DNA of 64,000 bases. It comes from Cytospora piceicola (Eukaryota > Ascomycota > Sordariomycetes > Diaporthales > Cytosporaceae). The stretch lies in assembly GCA_023375675.1 (NCBI GenBank), contig JALQBC010000030.1:372001-436000 (forward strand), written 5' to 3'. The position numbers and the translations under genes were made by a program. How positions within the stretch are numbered: the stretch's first letter is position 1; each line of letters opens with the position of its first letter. Below are positions 43,907 to 56,750 of this stretch, piece by piece. A model generated the notes under the pieces. That model did no database searches, was not told where the DNA came from, and was given only the letters and a program-made list of their open reading frames with translations.

Positions 43907-46506
43907 TTACACATCCGAACTCGCCGGCTTCCCCAGCATATCCTCCGCCCTCTTCCTCCGCCACCCCCACCACTTGTCCGCCTGCGGAACGGCCAACCCA
44001 TCAATGACCCCCATTGGCTCGACCACCACCCCATTGAGGCCCGCCAGGTTCCCGCCGCCTTTGACCTTGCCCAGGCTTATCCTCCTCCTCCTTCCCGCCG
44101 CCAGCGACGGCGCCTGCTGCTGCTGCTCGGCCGCCTGCACGAGCTGCTGCTGGAGCTGGACCCGCCTCTCGTGCCGGCTCCGGGAGTGGTCGTTCCACCG
44201 GCCCATGTTGCCCTCCACGAAGTCGCCGAGCTTCTTAACGGCGCGCATACCCGCGCGCGTCTGGAGGATGAAGGTGAGGAGGAAGAAGGGCACGCAGACG
44301 GCGACCATGGTGACGGGGAAGCGCCAGTCGTCGGCGGAGATGGTGAACTCTGTGATGCCGAAGACGGACTTTGGGCCGGTCAGCTTGCTCCCCGTTGTGC
44401 ATTGTTTCATTGGGATTTTGAAGGGTGTAGGAGAGGAACGTGGAATTTCAAAACACTCACAGTGACGAAAGTCAACGGGAGGAACAGCATCGACACGCCC
44501 GTGAGTATCTTGATGTTGTCGCCCTGCTCGATCGCCCTCCGGCTCTCCTTGACGGAGCTCCCGCTGAAGAGCTGCTCCCTCAGGCTCACGATCTCCTGCC
44601 GGACCTGCTCGTTGGCCTTGACCACCGCCTTGAGGTCCTCGACGGCGTGCTCGAGGTCCTGGCGGAGGGCCCCCATCTGGTCCAGGTAGTGCCGCCCCTC
44701 GGGGCTCGCCGGGTCAGGGTGCGGCCAGAGCGTCTGGTGCGTGCCGGCCCAGAAGTCCGGGGTGAAGGTGTCGGTGTAGGCCGAGATCATCGACTTCATG
44801 CCGTCGTTGACGACGCCGAGCGAGTTGTAGGCCCAGAAGTACCGCCGGCTGAAGGTGAAGTCTGCGTCTTCGAAGAGGAGTTTGTCGCGCAGCTTGGGGT
44901 CGAACATGAATTGGTACTATGCGTGGGCTTGGTTAGCTATGTTCCAATGCGCGGTCTATCCAGGTCACCTAAAGTGCGTGTCTTTTGAGATGATGGCACA
45001 TACCGGAGGGGTAATCAACTTTCTAATCCGGTCGTTCAGTTGTAGGTACCTCTTCGTTGCATCCCTGTACTCGGCAACAAGACGGTTTAGAAACACGTAA
45101 GGTCCATTGTAGTAGCACGGCTTTCTGATGGACTCATTTTCGGAGTGGATGTGGTCAGGAAAGCACTGGATGTTGAGAAGGTGGAAGGGTGCGAAGGTGT
45201 CATAGAGGACGCCGACAGTCTGACCCTTCCTCCTTCCCCTCCGCAGCGGTACCTCCTTAACAGGGTCACCTTCGAGCGAGAGGGCCAGGATGGAGCTGCA
45301 TTCTGTGATGTCGATGTGGTCCGGGGATTTCGCGTCCGGCGGCCTGTGGTCGTATTGTTGCCACGGCGCTGGTGTGAGGCCATCGCCTACCACGGTATAG
45401 TACTTGAAGACAAAGTAGAAGCTGCGCTGGTGGATGGATTTTGGCTCTACAGCCCGGTTCATATGTGCCGTGGTCTTGCCATGTGGCGAGACCAGGTGGT
45501 GATAGAGCTCATCCATGTCGAAATGCTCCTGCATCACCAAGTGGATACTGGCGAGCATGGCAGGGCTTGCCTCTTGGAAGATGCTGTCGAGGGTTGTGTT
45601 AGGTATATGTATTCCTTGAATGGTCACTATTTACTTACGTTATTCTTCCGACAGCTGCATTGTCCGGGTTGATTTCCTGCAGTAGATCAGCTGCTTGTGA
45701 CTTGTGAGTAGATTCGGCTCAGATTTACGAACCTTGATTGTTCCCCAGACGACCTTTGCATCCAGAATCTCATCCTCGCCACTGCCTCGATCATCATGCC
45801 GAGTGACGGCGAGTCCATCCGTCATTATATCATAGACCTCGTAAGTCGACAACCCATTATCCGCACTCAAGGGATCAGGGCCCAGTGTGAATACTGTAGA
45901 TTTGTCGAGATCCTTCCGTTGAGCAAAGACATTTCCCAATGCTGCGGCAGTGGTTTCATTATCCTCTGAGAGCTGTTGTATATGGTATACCAAGTCGGCT
46001 TTCGTGTAGGATTTGGGCGCCAAAAGCTTCTGTACCCAAGGCCCGCAGACAAAAAGCTCCCCAGTAGAGGACGAGCCATGGGTATGAGAAGGATTTAGCA
46101 GAGACAAAGGTGCAGATCTGACAATATCATCGTCACTTTCCGACTCAGCCCGGTCAAATTCCCCGGTGGTTAATCTGGCTAGTCTTCTGCGATCTGCCAG
46201 CTCGTTGGTAAGGCGTCGCGGTCGTCTATTCCCAGGGCTCAGTGAGGCCTCACTGGCGAATACCGCCCTAGACACAGGAAGAGGAGACGAGTCTCCTAAA
46301 GAAACTGCCCTCACGACTGGAGAAGAAGGGGGTTTGTCGTTGCTTCCAGACCTCTCCATTCGTTGGCTTCGTGCGACGCTTGGGCTTCTAACCACTCCAT
46401 GCATAGCCTCATGGAAGGCCTTGAGGTTCTTGAGATATTGTTCCTGTGAGCGTTCCAGGGAGCGGAATAGCTCATCCACGGCTTTCTGTTGGCTTGACGT
46501 CGCCAT
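43907..46506 (-). CDS. CorA-like divalent-cation transporter family protein, GMN motif altered
   Basis: Five exons (45733-46506, 45639-45676, 45004-45583, 44461-44916, 43907-44368; introns 56, 55, 87 and 92 bp) give 769 residues. The second exon is only 38 bp. The order is a Ser-rich cytosolic N terminus, a globular domain (LVYHIQQLSED to HIDITECSSILALSL), a helical stretch (ALRQDLEHAVEDLKAVVKANEQVRQEIVSLREQL) and two C-terminal membrane spans (ILTGVSMLFLPLTFVTSVFGI and FPVTMVAVCVPFFLLTFIL), then a basic Gln-rich tail. This is the layout of fungal CorA-like proteins of the MIT superfamily. At the first span the pore signature GMN reads GIT (SVFGITEF), so Mg2+ transport is doubtful. The start MATSSQQKAVDE is the first ATG. 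Confidence 0.82.
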
Positions 46507-47575
46507 CTGGAAGTAAACAGACGCTATGGTGCAGGAATAGTTGACATTCAAGGAGAAGTGTAAGGCGACGAAGATGGGATATAACACATGGAACAAGCGT
46601 TTTATCTACTTACCCAGCAGCCTGGGTTCAACCCCATGTCAGCCTTATTTACATTGTGCATGTCTCACTGAGGCGCCAAAAGCAGGGCGTTCTTTGCTTG
46701 GCTCTGCACTCAGCCACATACTTAAAGGTCAGGGCGCGCCCGAGATGCCGCAGCAGCAGCACCACCACAGTCACTTGACCACCTCCAACGCTCAGATTAG
46801 TCTGCTTCTGGAAGGATGTGTTGTAGATTGTGCCAAGTTGAGGATGAATAGCGCGGGGGAGAGGGAACAGGCAGCCAGCAAAGCAGTTGGGCAAGGGTCG
46901 GTTGACTCGCTCGCATCCTCGGTTTGAGCCGGTGTAAGACGGAGACGGCATCAACATCACCGTTCTGCTTGCTGCTGTGGTAGAGTTTGGCTGCTGACCG
47001 ACCTGTGGAATCGGAAACGAATTCCGCCCTCATGCAGAGCCTCATGCTGCTTCCGCAGTGTCGATCATGACTGCAGGACGTTGTGTTGCGTCATGGGTAG
47101 AGAATAAGCAAACTCCCTTTTGGCCACCCGACCACCACATTGAAAATAGGCCACTTCCAATTCCCTGTACAACAATCCCCACAGACCCTTGAAGACAAAG
47201 ACAAAACAATATGTAAAAGGACAAAACTGTATCTTTTTCGAAAAAGCTGGCTTGAGCCTACAGATCAAGAGTCAGAAACAGATGTTGTAACACATAGTCA
47301 GGTGCTGTGCATGGTCACATCCCTAGAGCTATCGAGAGGATTAACGCCGGTCACGGTGTGTGCTGCGGGACATTGTAATCGATTTGCGGTCTAGACCTGT
47401 CAACAATGATGTCCACCGTTCCTAAGACTACCCTAATCCCGTCCACAATTGTATGTATTTTCGTAATGCATTAACCATCCATCATCCTGAGTCTAGTTTT
47501 ACCAACTCTGATCACAAGTAAGGGATATCATGAAGTAAGTAACGCCGTAAACCGAAAACTGGCACGATCATATGA
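46507..47575. other. Intergenic region
   Basis: About 1.07 kb upstream of the CorA-like gene and downstream of ASF1. Open frames on both strands are short and overlapping. No repeat or RNA gene is recognised. Confidence 0.5.
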
Positions 47576-48598
47576 TCAGTGAGCCATGACCTCGGAGGGG
47601 TGTTGGCCGTCGGGAGCATCCATGTCGACGTCCATGTTATCGTCTCCGTCGGCAGCTTGCTCCTCGTCATCCTCCTCGATCTCGTCATCACTGTCGCCCT
47701 CAATGTCAACACTGCCGTCCTCGGACATCTCATCGTCATCATGGGTTTGGTCAACGGTCTCAGGAGCAGCGTCCATGGCGGCGTCCATGATAGTGGCAGA
47801 AGCCTCGCCATTTGCCTCGGGGACCTCCACGGCATCATCGGCCTCATCCACGTCAACCTCATCTGCGCCGTAGTCATCATCATCGGGAGCCAGGTCTGCC
47901 TCGGGCTGCTCAGGAGGGAACTCGGCAGGTGCGGTAGCGTCGTTGTCCCTAGATGAGAGTTAGCCTCCATTCACCAAATAGAGAAAAAGAAAAAGGATGT
48001 TTGCAGTAACGCACCACTTGATAGCAAAGCGCGTCACACGGGGCTTCTCTGCAAGAATGTTGCGGCGAATCTTCTCAATGATAGGCTTGGCAGGAGGATC
48101 GGCCTGGAGCTGCTCGTCGTCATACTCGTTGTTGACGTAGTATCCGACACGAACAAACTCGCGACCATCGTAAGCGCAGCTCAGAAGAACAACAGTGACT
48201 CCGACAACCTCGGCATCGGGGATGCGCTTCGTGTCGGGGGCGTCGGCCTCGAAAATGAACTTGTTGACACCAATGGGAATGGGTCCCACCAGCAGAGTAT
48301 CGAGTTCCTGGTCATATTGGTCGCTGGAGACATCTCAGTCAGTTTTGTTTTTTAGGTTCGAAGGTCGGCAGGTTTAGGATGGTCAACGTACGAGGTAGCA
48401 GAGCCGACATAGGTAAGCTTCCACTCGAGATCTGCAAGGCAATGTTAGAAGGCGCACAAACCGATGGGGCGCAAAAGGTAGCTGCTTACCCTTCTCAAGC
48501 TGCTCCAAACACTCGAAGGTGATCTCAAACTGGTAGTTGTCCGTGAACTTTGCGGGGTTGTTGAGGATGTTAACCCCGAGCAGCGTAACGGCAGACAT
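47576..48598 (-). CDS. ASF1: Histone H3-H4 chaperone Asf1
   Basis: Asf1 binds the H3-H4 dimer and hands it to CAF-1, HIRA and Rtt109 during nucleosome assembly. Four exons (48490-48598, 48392-48431, 48015-48323, 47576-47948; introns 58, 68 and 66 bp) give 276 residues. The N-terminal immunoglobulin-like core (about 1-154) is highly conserved: [61 protein letters not shown] and VGYYVNNEY. The rest is an acidic Asp/Glu-rich tail of about 120 residues, as in other fungi. Exon 2 is only 40 bp. The gene is divergent from RNA14. Confidence 0.96.
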
Positions 48599-49643
48599 GT
48601 TGGTGTTGGAGTGGAAGTAGAGTCAAGAAGTGATTATTTTGTTTGCTGTGTTGGGCGCGAAACAGATGGAAGTACTGCTGATTGTCGATTGACAAGAATG
48701 TGATGGAGCTGAATGTGATGGAACTGTGAATGGAGATGGTGTATGTAGAGGTGGTTTGTGTGGACGGGAGTGATGGTCTGTAGAAAGAGAGAGGGCTTTG
48801 TTATTGTCGAGCAGGGCGGAAGAGAGAGAGATTGAACTTTCCTCTCGAAAGGTTCAAGTTCGAAAGTGGCCGACCAGACCACAGACGCGCTTCGAAAACC
48901 CCACTGCAGGAGAGGTACCGCGTTAATGGGCCTGCACGCGCCTGCCTAGGGGCCCCTGGCTTATTGTGTTCTAGGCCGGCTTCTCTGCGGCCGTCAGGGC
49001 AGGCACTTCTGCTGGGCAGGCATCTCACAGGTGCCCCACCTAAGCTCCTGGGGGCCCACAGATGCATGGTATGGCCCGTGCCATCCTGACATTGCTTCCT
49101 CGGCTAATCCAAAGGAGGACTAGTGTCCTCAAGCTTCGCTGTGCTGTTGCTGGTCGCGAAAAAGATGGCTTCGCATTCCTGCAACCTTCCACTTCGACGG
49201 TCTTTCTATTAACCACCCGACACCCGACTTTCCCATTCATCAGGGCCAACACTTCCCAATCACGACGACTACAACGACGGCTGTATCCAAGCACTCTAGA
49301 TCTCTTGGTCTAGCCCATTTCCAGTCATTTCTGCTTGTTCCTTTGTAGTGACAAGTCCTTTGTGTCTTGTCGCATTCCGTTTCCCGACCTTTGCCCTGTT
49401 TGATGGCCAGCAATCACCACCACATCACCATCTGACGCCAGCCATCAGACAATCTCCCTCACTCCCACTCATGTGTTTCACTTAGATTCTGCCCACCAGC
49501 TGTCTCTTCCAAGAGTCGGATTCAGACACCTGCCCGACATCGACATTATCCAATCTTAAAGATTGAAACGTCAAGAGCACCCACGCTATTCACATCCAAC
49601 TCCATCTCCCATCCTCTCGATCAGCAACCACAACATCGCAAAC
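48599..49643. promoter_or_regulatory. Divergent promoter region between ASF1 and RNA14
   Basis: Start codons lie 1045 bp apart. The centre contains CGCGT at about 48922 and ACGCGC at about 48892, possible weak matches to the MBF core ACGCG, though no exact ACGCGT is seen. The 49200-49640 part is C/T-rich leader-like sequence before RNA14. No coding gene is supported. Confidence 0.4.
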
Positions 49644-52600
49644 ATGGCGAGCGAAGCTGTCGAAGAGAATAACTGGGCGCAGAATGGTGGCGAAAATGAA
49701 GTTGATGGAGGGGTTCAGAATACAAATAGTGACAACACACAAGACTTCAACCTTTCCCCGTCCGCAGCCCCTCAAACATCTGGTGATTTCGCACTCAGTG
49801 CAGATGGCACTTCCGAAGATGTGGGTGAATACGACCCAGAGTCCGTCTCTGTGACACCGCTTCCCCAACTTGGCCAACAGAACTCTCTGAAGCCTGCTCC
49901 ACAGCCTACATCCAAGAAGCGCAAGACGGCCGGTGGCTTTCTAGTGGGAGACTCTGATTCCGAGGATGATTCATCTACCCCTGCCTCCGATAGTCTGCCC
50001 GCCGAGCCGATCCCAGCTTCCAATTCTTCCCCCCAGTCTCCCCTTCATGCTTCTACAACTGCCCAGGAGGCCCAAGCAGCTGTGCCTAATGTTCCCTCCA
50101 TTCCTCAGGCGAACAGTGCGCCAGCTACCTCAGTTGAGGCGCCTGACAGTAGCCCTCATGTTGCAGCAGTGCAGTCCAACAATGATGTCAAACTTCCCCA
50201 AGATATCGTAACTACGCTCGAGGAACGGACCAAAGATGATCCCCGCGGTGCCATGGACGCCTGGCTAGATCTCATTACTGAGTTGAGGTCGCGAAACGAT
50301 ATCGAGGACACCCGGAAAGTGTATGAGCGCTTCTTGGCTGTCTTCCCCCAATCGGTAAGTCCAAGCATCACCTCTATTCATTATACCGGTACTGATCGCA
50401 TGTAGGCCGATGTATGGGTCGCATATATGGAGTTGGAGCTGGGAATCAACAATTTCGGTGGAGTTGAGGAGTTATTCAAGAGGACCCTCCTGAATATCCC
50501 GAATGTCAAGCTCTGGACCGTTTACCTCAACTACGTTCGACGACGCAACGACCTGTCCGATATGACCGGCCAGGCTCGGGAGACCATCGCCAAGGGCTTC
50601 GAATTTGTTCTCGGCGCCATCGGCACTGATAAAGATGCTGGACCAATATGGGCAGACTACATCCAGTTCATCAAATCTGGACCAGGCCAAGTGGGAGAGA
50701 AAGACTGGGCAAGCCAGCAAAAGGTGGATCTGCTTCGGAAAACCTACCAAAGAGCCATCTCCATACCCACCCGAAACCTCAACACACTCTGGCGAGAATA
50801 TGACCAGTTCGAGATGGGCCTGGACAAGAAACTCGGGCGTGCGCTCCTTGCTCAACACTCTCCGAGCTACATGTCGGCGAAGAGTGCCAACATGGCCTTG
50901 GACAACATCACCCGTGGCCTGCAGCGAAACAACCTGCCCCGGCTTCCACCGGCTCCCGGCTTTGATGGTGATGACGACTACACGGATCAAGTTGCGCTGT
51001 GGAACAAGTGGATTTCTTGGGAGAAGTCTGACCCTCTCGAGCTCAAGACGGACGAGCCGGAGGCTCTCAAAAAGCGGATCCTCTACGTTTACAAGCAAGC
51101 TCTGATGGCCCTCCGGTTCTGGCCTGAGATGTGGGTCGACGCTGCGGAGTGGTGTTTTGAAAACAGCATGGTCGGCCCAGATGGCAGAGACATGGGTCTC
51201 GAATTCATCATCCAGGGCATTGAGGCTAACCCAGAGAGTGTCCTGCTGGCTATGAAGCATGCAGATCGCATTGAAGACACTTACCCTGTTGGCGAGGGCG
51301 ATGAGGCCAAGGCCAATCGCGGCACCGCCGTCAAGGTCCCTTTCACGAAAGTTCTGGACACCCTGTACGGCTTGATCAAGAGCGCCAAGGACCAGGAAAA
51401 GGCTGTGGTCGACAAGCTGAATGAAAATATAGCCTCGGAACACATGTCCGAGAGATACGCCGAGGATGATGATGACGCAGATATTTCCGGCAACAAAAGT
51501 GCGAAGGATGCTGCGAAACAGGCACAGATCAAGGCCATCCAGCAAGGATACGCAGCACGAAAGAACGTTTTGTCTCGGACTGTCTCGTTTGTCTGGATTG
51601 CCCTTGCACGAGCCATGCGTCGCATCCAAGGCAAAGGCATACCCGGAAGCCCCGTCGGTGGACTGCGTCAAGTTTTCACCGACGCTCGTGCCAAAGGCCA
51701 ATTGACGAGCGACGTTTACGTGGCGATTGCTCTCATGGAGTGGAAAGTGTACAAGGATAATGCGGGCGTCAAGATCTTCGAGCGTGGTGCCAGACTTTTC
51801 CCTGAGGACGAGTACTTCATGGTTGAGTACCTCAAGTTCCTTCACTCGAGGGATGACTTCACAAGTAAGTTGACTTATCAATTTACATACACTTCAACTG
51901 AAGCTAATCCAGACTTAGATGCTAGAGTAGTGTTTGAAAATTGTGTCAAGCGGTTGACAGAGAAGCCTGACTCCGCTCACAAGGCCAAGCCCTTATTCGC
52001 CTATTTGCACAAATATGAATCGCAGTTCGGCGACCGGTCCCAGATCGTCAAGCTGGAACAACGGATGGCAGAGCTGTTCCCTGAAGATTCGAAGTTGGCC
52101 CATTTCAAGGCGCGCTTCTCGGCCGAGAAATTCGACCCGATCGCGGCTCGCGTCATTGTATCGCCGACTGCTCAGCTACGCCCCAAACACATCCTTCCGT
52201 CGATTGAGCAGCGCACGTCAGTTGTGAACAGCCCTCGCCAGGTTGTTCGTCAGCCGAATAGCCCTAGACCACAGTTCGCGAACTCGCCAAAGCGACCTTT
52301 GCCAAATGACGACTTCGAGGAGTCGTTGAATCCGCCGCGCAAGATGCAGCGTGGAGAGTCACCACTCAAGGGTGCAGCTGGCCGACGTCTCAATCAGCAG
52401 AGCCGCATGCAAGCCGCTCCTATTTCTCGAGACATAACCTTCCTGCTGAGCCAGATTCCACCCCCATCTGCATACGACATGCCTCGGTTCAGCCCGGGCA
52501 ACATGGTCCGCCTCATCCGGAACACGCCTGTCCCTGACTTTGGCTCGTGGAAGAACAACCAAGACAGGGGTAACCGCGACAACGGAGGCCGCATGGCACC

Positions 52601-52994
52601 ACCGTCTCACGCCCGACAGGTCTCCTCAGACGTCTCCCATTTCCAAGGCCGCAACTCCCCGAACCCAGCCGGCCGACCACAGAGCCCTTTTGGTGTGAGC
52701 CGTGGACAGATCGCCTCGGCATCTGCTACTTACAGACAGTCGGCGCTTCGTCCCGGATCTAGTGGGTCTGGCTACGAGCCACCACCACCTGCTGCCTACG
52801 GCCAGAACGCACCGCCTCCCATGGGCTACGGCGCACCACCTGCGATGATACCTACTCCCGATGCCAACGGAGCCTGGCCGCCCCCTCCAGGGATGTTCGG
52901 CGCGGCTCCCCCGCCTGAGTACGCGGTCCCGCCCCCAGGATATGGACAGGCGCCCCCGTCTCAGCAGCCGCCCCCCTATGGTCGGTACTACTAG
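49644..52994 (+). CDS. RNA14: mRNA 3'-end processing factor Rna14 (CstF-77)
   Basis: Rna14 is the HAT-repeat scaffold of cleavage factor IA, which with Rna15 and Pcf11 directs pre-mRNA cleavage and polyadenylation. Three exons (49644-50354, 50406-51864, 51919-52994; introns 51 and 54 bp) give 1081 residues. After an acidic, Ser-rich N terminus of about 190 residues come the HAT repeats (AWLDLITELRSRNDIEDTRKVYERFL, VWVAYMELELGINNFGGVEELF and so on) and the Suf/HAT-C region (NARVVFENCVKRL to AHFKARF). A Pro/Gly/Tyr-rich tail ends PPPYGRYY. The second intron is 54 bp, has no in-frame stop and can be read through. I remove it because it has GTAAGT and TTAG ends, and because splicing gives DDFTNARVVFE, the expected repeat sequence. 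Confidence 0.93.
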
Positions 52995-54411
52995 ATGGGC
53001 CACAAATCCAGCATCATATAGACCTGCATACCAAACCAAGAGGCGCTACGCATCAGGGCTGTTAAGATCTGGAGGCATGGCGCGTTCTGTGGGCAGACGC
53101 GTTCGATATGCACCGTATCCAGGACATGGATGGGCTCATCTGCCATATCCGCTGGGTGGCAGTGACTACTCGGTGCGCGACGGTGACGGCGGCTGATAAC
53201 TCTCGAAACCAAGCAAAGAGAGAGACTACCTAGGTACGCGTCAAAACGATCGATAAGATTGAAGGTTGGGAGCGTTGGAGTCGGCGGAGTTCAAAGAACA
53301 GGCTCGAGGAAGCACCTGGATTTTGGTTCTCATGGAAAGGAGAGGAAGCAATACCACTGATCGTCTCTGAAGTGACAAGAGGTATCGAGTCAGTGGTGGT
53401 TTCCCTCGACTCTTCAAATTGAATCAAAAGCGTCTGCCTTTTTCAACTATCATTTGCGATGTAACACCACGACAACCACTCTGTGTTCTGCGCAGCACTG
53501 CTCTCAAACTCCGCGAAGATAGCGTGATGCTTGCGTGTCGGTATCCCGGAGAAAACGTCGGCGGCGGAACAGATCTGATTCGACGAAACGAAAATATGCA
53601 TCGTTGGAGATAGTTGGGGGGCGGGGGCTGAGTCCTGCAATGGCGTCGACTGATGAGTCACAAGGACTGACATCTTCGAAACCTAGTCTTGGTCTACTAC
53701 TGGATTTGTAGACGACATATGCGTTCATTCTACACTTGCATCACATAGCCCTCCATCCCTGTGTGTCAGCGGCGGCGTGCGGTGGGCGAGATGACCATGG
53801 GCTGAGGTGGAATTTGGATGTCAGTAGCGGCCGCCTACTAGAGGCAGTTGGACCTTATAGCCAGTCGAATAATAAAATGATACTTGAGTGAGACAATCAT
53901 TCTTCATGGCTATGAAGATGTGATCCCGGACGACTGTCGTCGGACTTTTGTACTGGCTTGTGCTTGACCCTCGAATTTCTCATGTCCCCACTTCGTATAT
54001 CCCATAGCTCATATGTGGTGAACACACATTTCTAGATGAACCTGTCTTCCTCCCGCCCTCCCTTGGACGGCAGACACAACAATCTGACAACACTCGGAAC
54101 GTCAAACCCGGATATTCGCTGGTCGTTGCCGACCAAACTACCTGGTTTACTCCCACCCGTACGCTAATGCTGCGCCGCTGTTGACATGTAGTGTTACACT
54201 GTAGCCTGATTTGCCGGCCGTCCTGACGTGGCGAAGCATGCAACCAGTCGAGCGGGGTTCCTTCGCAAACCAAAACAATTACCTCACATTGTCTGCTCGT
54301 CTCGTTCCCTCCTCCTGTTGACCGCCGACCGCCATCAACCAACCTTCTTCCTACCTACGCCCTCACGTCTCGTCCAGGTCCAGCCCACTCTTCACTCAGG
54401 GAACGACAGCA
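52995..54411. other. Intergenic region
   Basis: About 1.4 kb between RNA14 and the HET gene. It carries TACCTAGGTA at 53227-53236 and ACGCGT near 53097 and 53235. No gene is supported; open frames are under 125 codons and overlap on both strands. Confidence 0.5.
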
Positions 54412-56750
54412 ATGGCTTTGGCCCAGGCGGATGGTCTCGGGGACTCAAAATATGTCAGAGGACATTCCTGCAGCTTTTGTCAGAGCATCGTCTTGCGTGA
54501 CTACGGAGACCCGCGTGTCCACAGAGATGACGTCCGTGTCGCCGAATCCAACGGCCATATTTCCTATCTTCAAAACCTAAATGTCTCCTTGGAGGATATG
54601 CGGAAAGCTTCCCTTGCGAGCTGTGACTTTGCGACTTTCCTTTGTGAAAAAGCCGTTGGAAAGCTTCCCGAATGGTTGAGTCCAGATGCTTTGCAGTTGT
54701 GTATTAGGTGGAATGAGAAAAGACGCCACGGGAGGCAGGTGTTGACATGGGTTATACCTTGGCAGTGCACATATGAGCCAAGCACTAAGGGGCCTGCCTC
54801 AAGGTCGCTGACATACACATATGCTCCTATGTGTCCGAATGCTGTTCGTTTTTTGATAAGTAATACAGGTTAGGCTCCTATATCCATATACTCCAGGCTA
54901 CCCTGAGGGGAACTAACAAAGAATAAGAGCCCCCCCTGTCTTGGGTCCCCGGGCTACCTCAGCATCCCGGACCGATAGCAGCCGATCCTCTGTCCCAGGA
55001 AACCGTGTCATCCATCAAAGAATGGATGCGGGAATGCTCTAGCAGCCAGACCCAGGATCATTATATATGTTCTTTGTCTGGGCCTCCGCAACTGCCCTCC
55101 CGACTTGTCGAAGTACAGCTCCATGACTCTACTTTTCGATGCAAACTTGTCTTTGGAAAGGACTTGGCACCCGAAGCCGAGTATATAGCTCTAAGTTATT
55201 GCTGGGGTGACGGCGTTCAATGTGCTCTCAACCAGAAAGTCTTAGAGTCATACAAGACGGAAATTCCTTGGAATAATCTTCCCAAGACGCTACAAGATGC
55301 TGCAGTAGCAACACACAGGCTTGGCAGACGCTTTCTCTGGGTTGACTCCTTATGCATCATTCAAGATGATGATGGAGACAAGGCTAGGGAGATTGGCCAG
55401 ATGACTCACGTCTTTAGCCGTGCGACACTGACAATAATGGCTCGTCGGGCTACCCACGCCAAACAAGGCTTCCTGCACGAGAGATCACCACCACCTTGGG
55501 CGAGCACTCTTCCTCTCCAGGACTTCGATGGTATAAAAATCGGATGGGCTACATTATACTTCCTGGGGCCACAATTGCACAAGGGTCAAGCAAATGACTA
55601 CGGTGGTAACGACTATGATATAAGGCAGCCGGGACCTTGGGTAGAAGGGGAAACCCTTCTGGATAAGCGAGGATGGGTGCTGCAGGAGTTTCTTATGTCT
55701 CGCCGCACGCTTACGATCGGAACCTACGTGACGGAATGGTCCTGCCGACGAGACCGCTCCCTGTCAAGCCATTCTGACGGGTGGACGGTCACTCCAACTG
55801 AATCAAGATGGGGCCCCGAAGGCGCCATGGGTTTCCTGCATGACACTCACTTTCCCCCTTTTAAAGAAGAACTCAGCAAAGCCATGGACGACATTATGTC
55901 CTCGTCAGGCAAGCTGGGCCATCAGGACCAGACACTACTTATCCGCCAGACGCTTCCAACCCTGGCCCTGCCCCTTTATGTATGGTCGACCGTGGTCTGG
56001 GCATATACCCGACGCAGTCTAAGCGTTCCGACAGATAGGCCCCTCGCCATATCGGGAATTGCCGAGAGGTTTGCATCCTCAATCCCCGGCGGCAGGTACG
56101 CAGCAGGTCTTTGGGAAGAGGAGCTCCCACTTGCGCTTCTGTGGTTCGTGCCGTTCAACACTCCTGACCATCTCCTGTTGAGACCGGACAGATACCAAGG
56201 GCCGTCTTGGTCTTGGACCTCTGTCAATGGACCTATCCGCCCTTCAAACTTGGGGGGCTCGCTTTCATCTCATGTCCTGGTCTCCAGGGTGATTTCTGTC
56301 GAATGCGTGCCTCTTTCTCCCGAGGCTCCGTTCGGCGCTTTAAAAAGCGGCACCTTGCGAATCAGCGGCCCTGCACTCGACCTGGAGGGGCTAGTTGATC
56401 AGTTTCGGTTGGACGCCTACAATTCAACACATGTTGAGTGGAACTACACAGAAGTGGATCGGCCGAAGCACAAGATTTGCCTCAAACTTGATAGCTTTGA
56501 TGGGTGCAGACCCAGGTTACCTCTGAGTCACTGTAACCAAAACTGTAGCCTAGATTGGAAGCTAATAACGCTCTTCACTATATGTACATGCATGAATCAC
56601 TATGATGCGACGACATATAGGCTAGGTCTGATACTGAAGCGGGACGCTAAGGGGACCCACCGCAGGATAGGGCGCCTTGTAATATTTGACGATTTGGATA
56701 AACTCTCCTCTGCCGGTAACTGGCATGAAAGGGAGTTTGCCATCGTTTGA
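54412..56750 (+). CDS. HET-domain (heterokaryon incompatibility) protein
   Basis: HET-domain proteins (pfam06985) mediate non-self recognition and programmed cell death in filamentous ascomycetes. Two exons, 54412-54868 and 54982-56750 with a 113-bp phase-1 intron, give 741 residues. The N terminus has a CSFCQSI motif often seen in this family. The HET domain shows YIALSYCWGD, LPKTLQDAAVATHRLGRRFLWVDSLCIIQDD, FSRATLTIMA and RGWVLQEFLMSRR. The C-terminal part (GPSWSWTSVNGPI to the end) is the variable region. There is no NACHT, patatin or WD domain, so this is a stand-alone HET protein. The junction rests on frame: among nearby AG sites only the one at 54980-54981 keeps the frame without a stop. 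Partner and allelic specificity are unknown. Confidence 0.88.

Noticed and set aside
50472..51881. 469-codon minus-strand frame inside RNA14
   Set aside because: It lies opposite conserved HAT repeats and has no recognisable domain.
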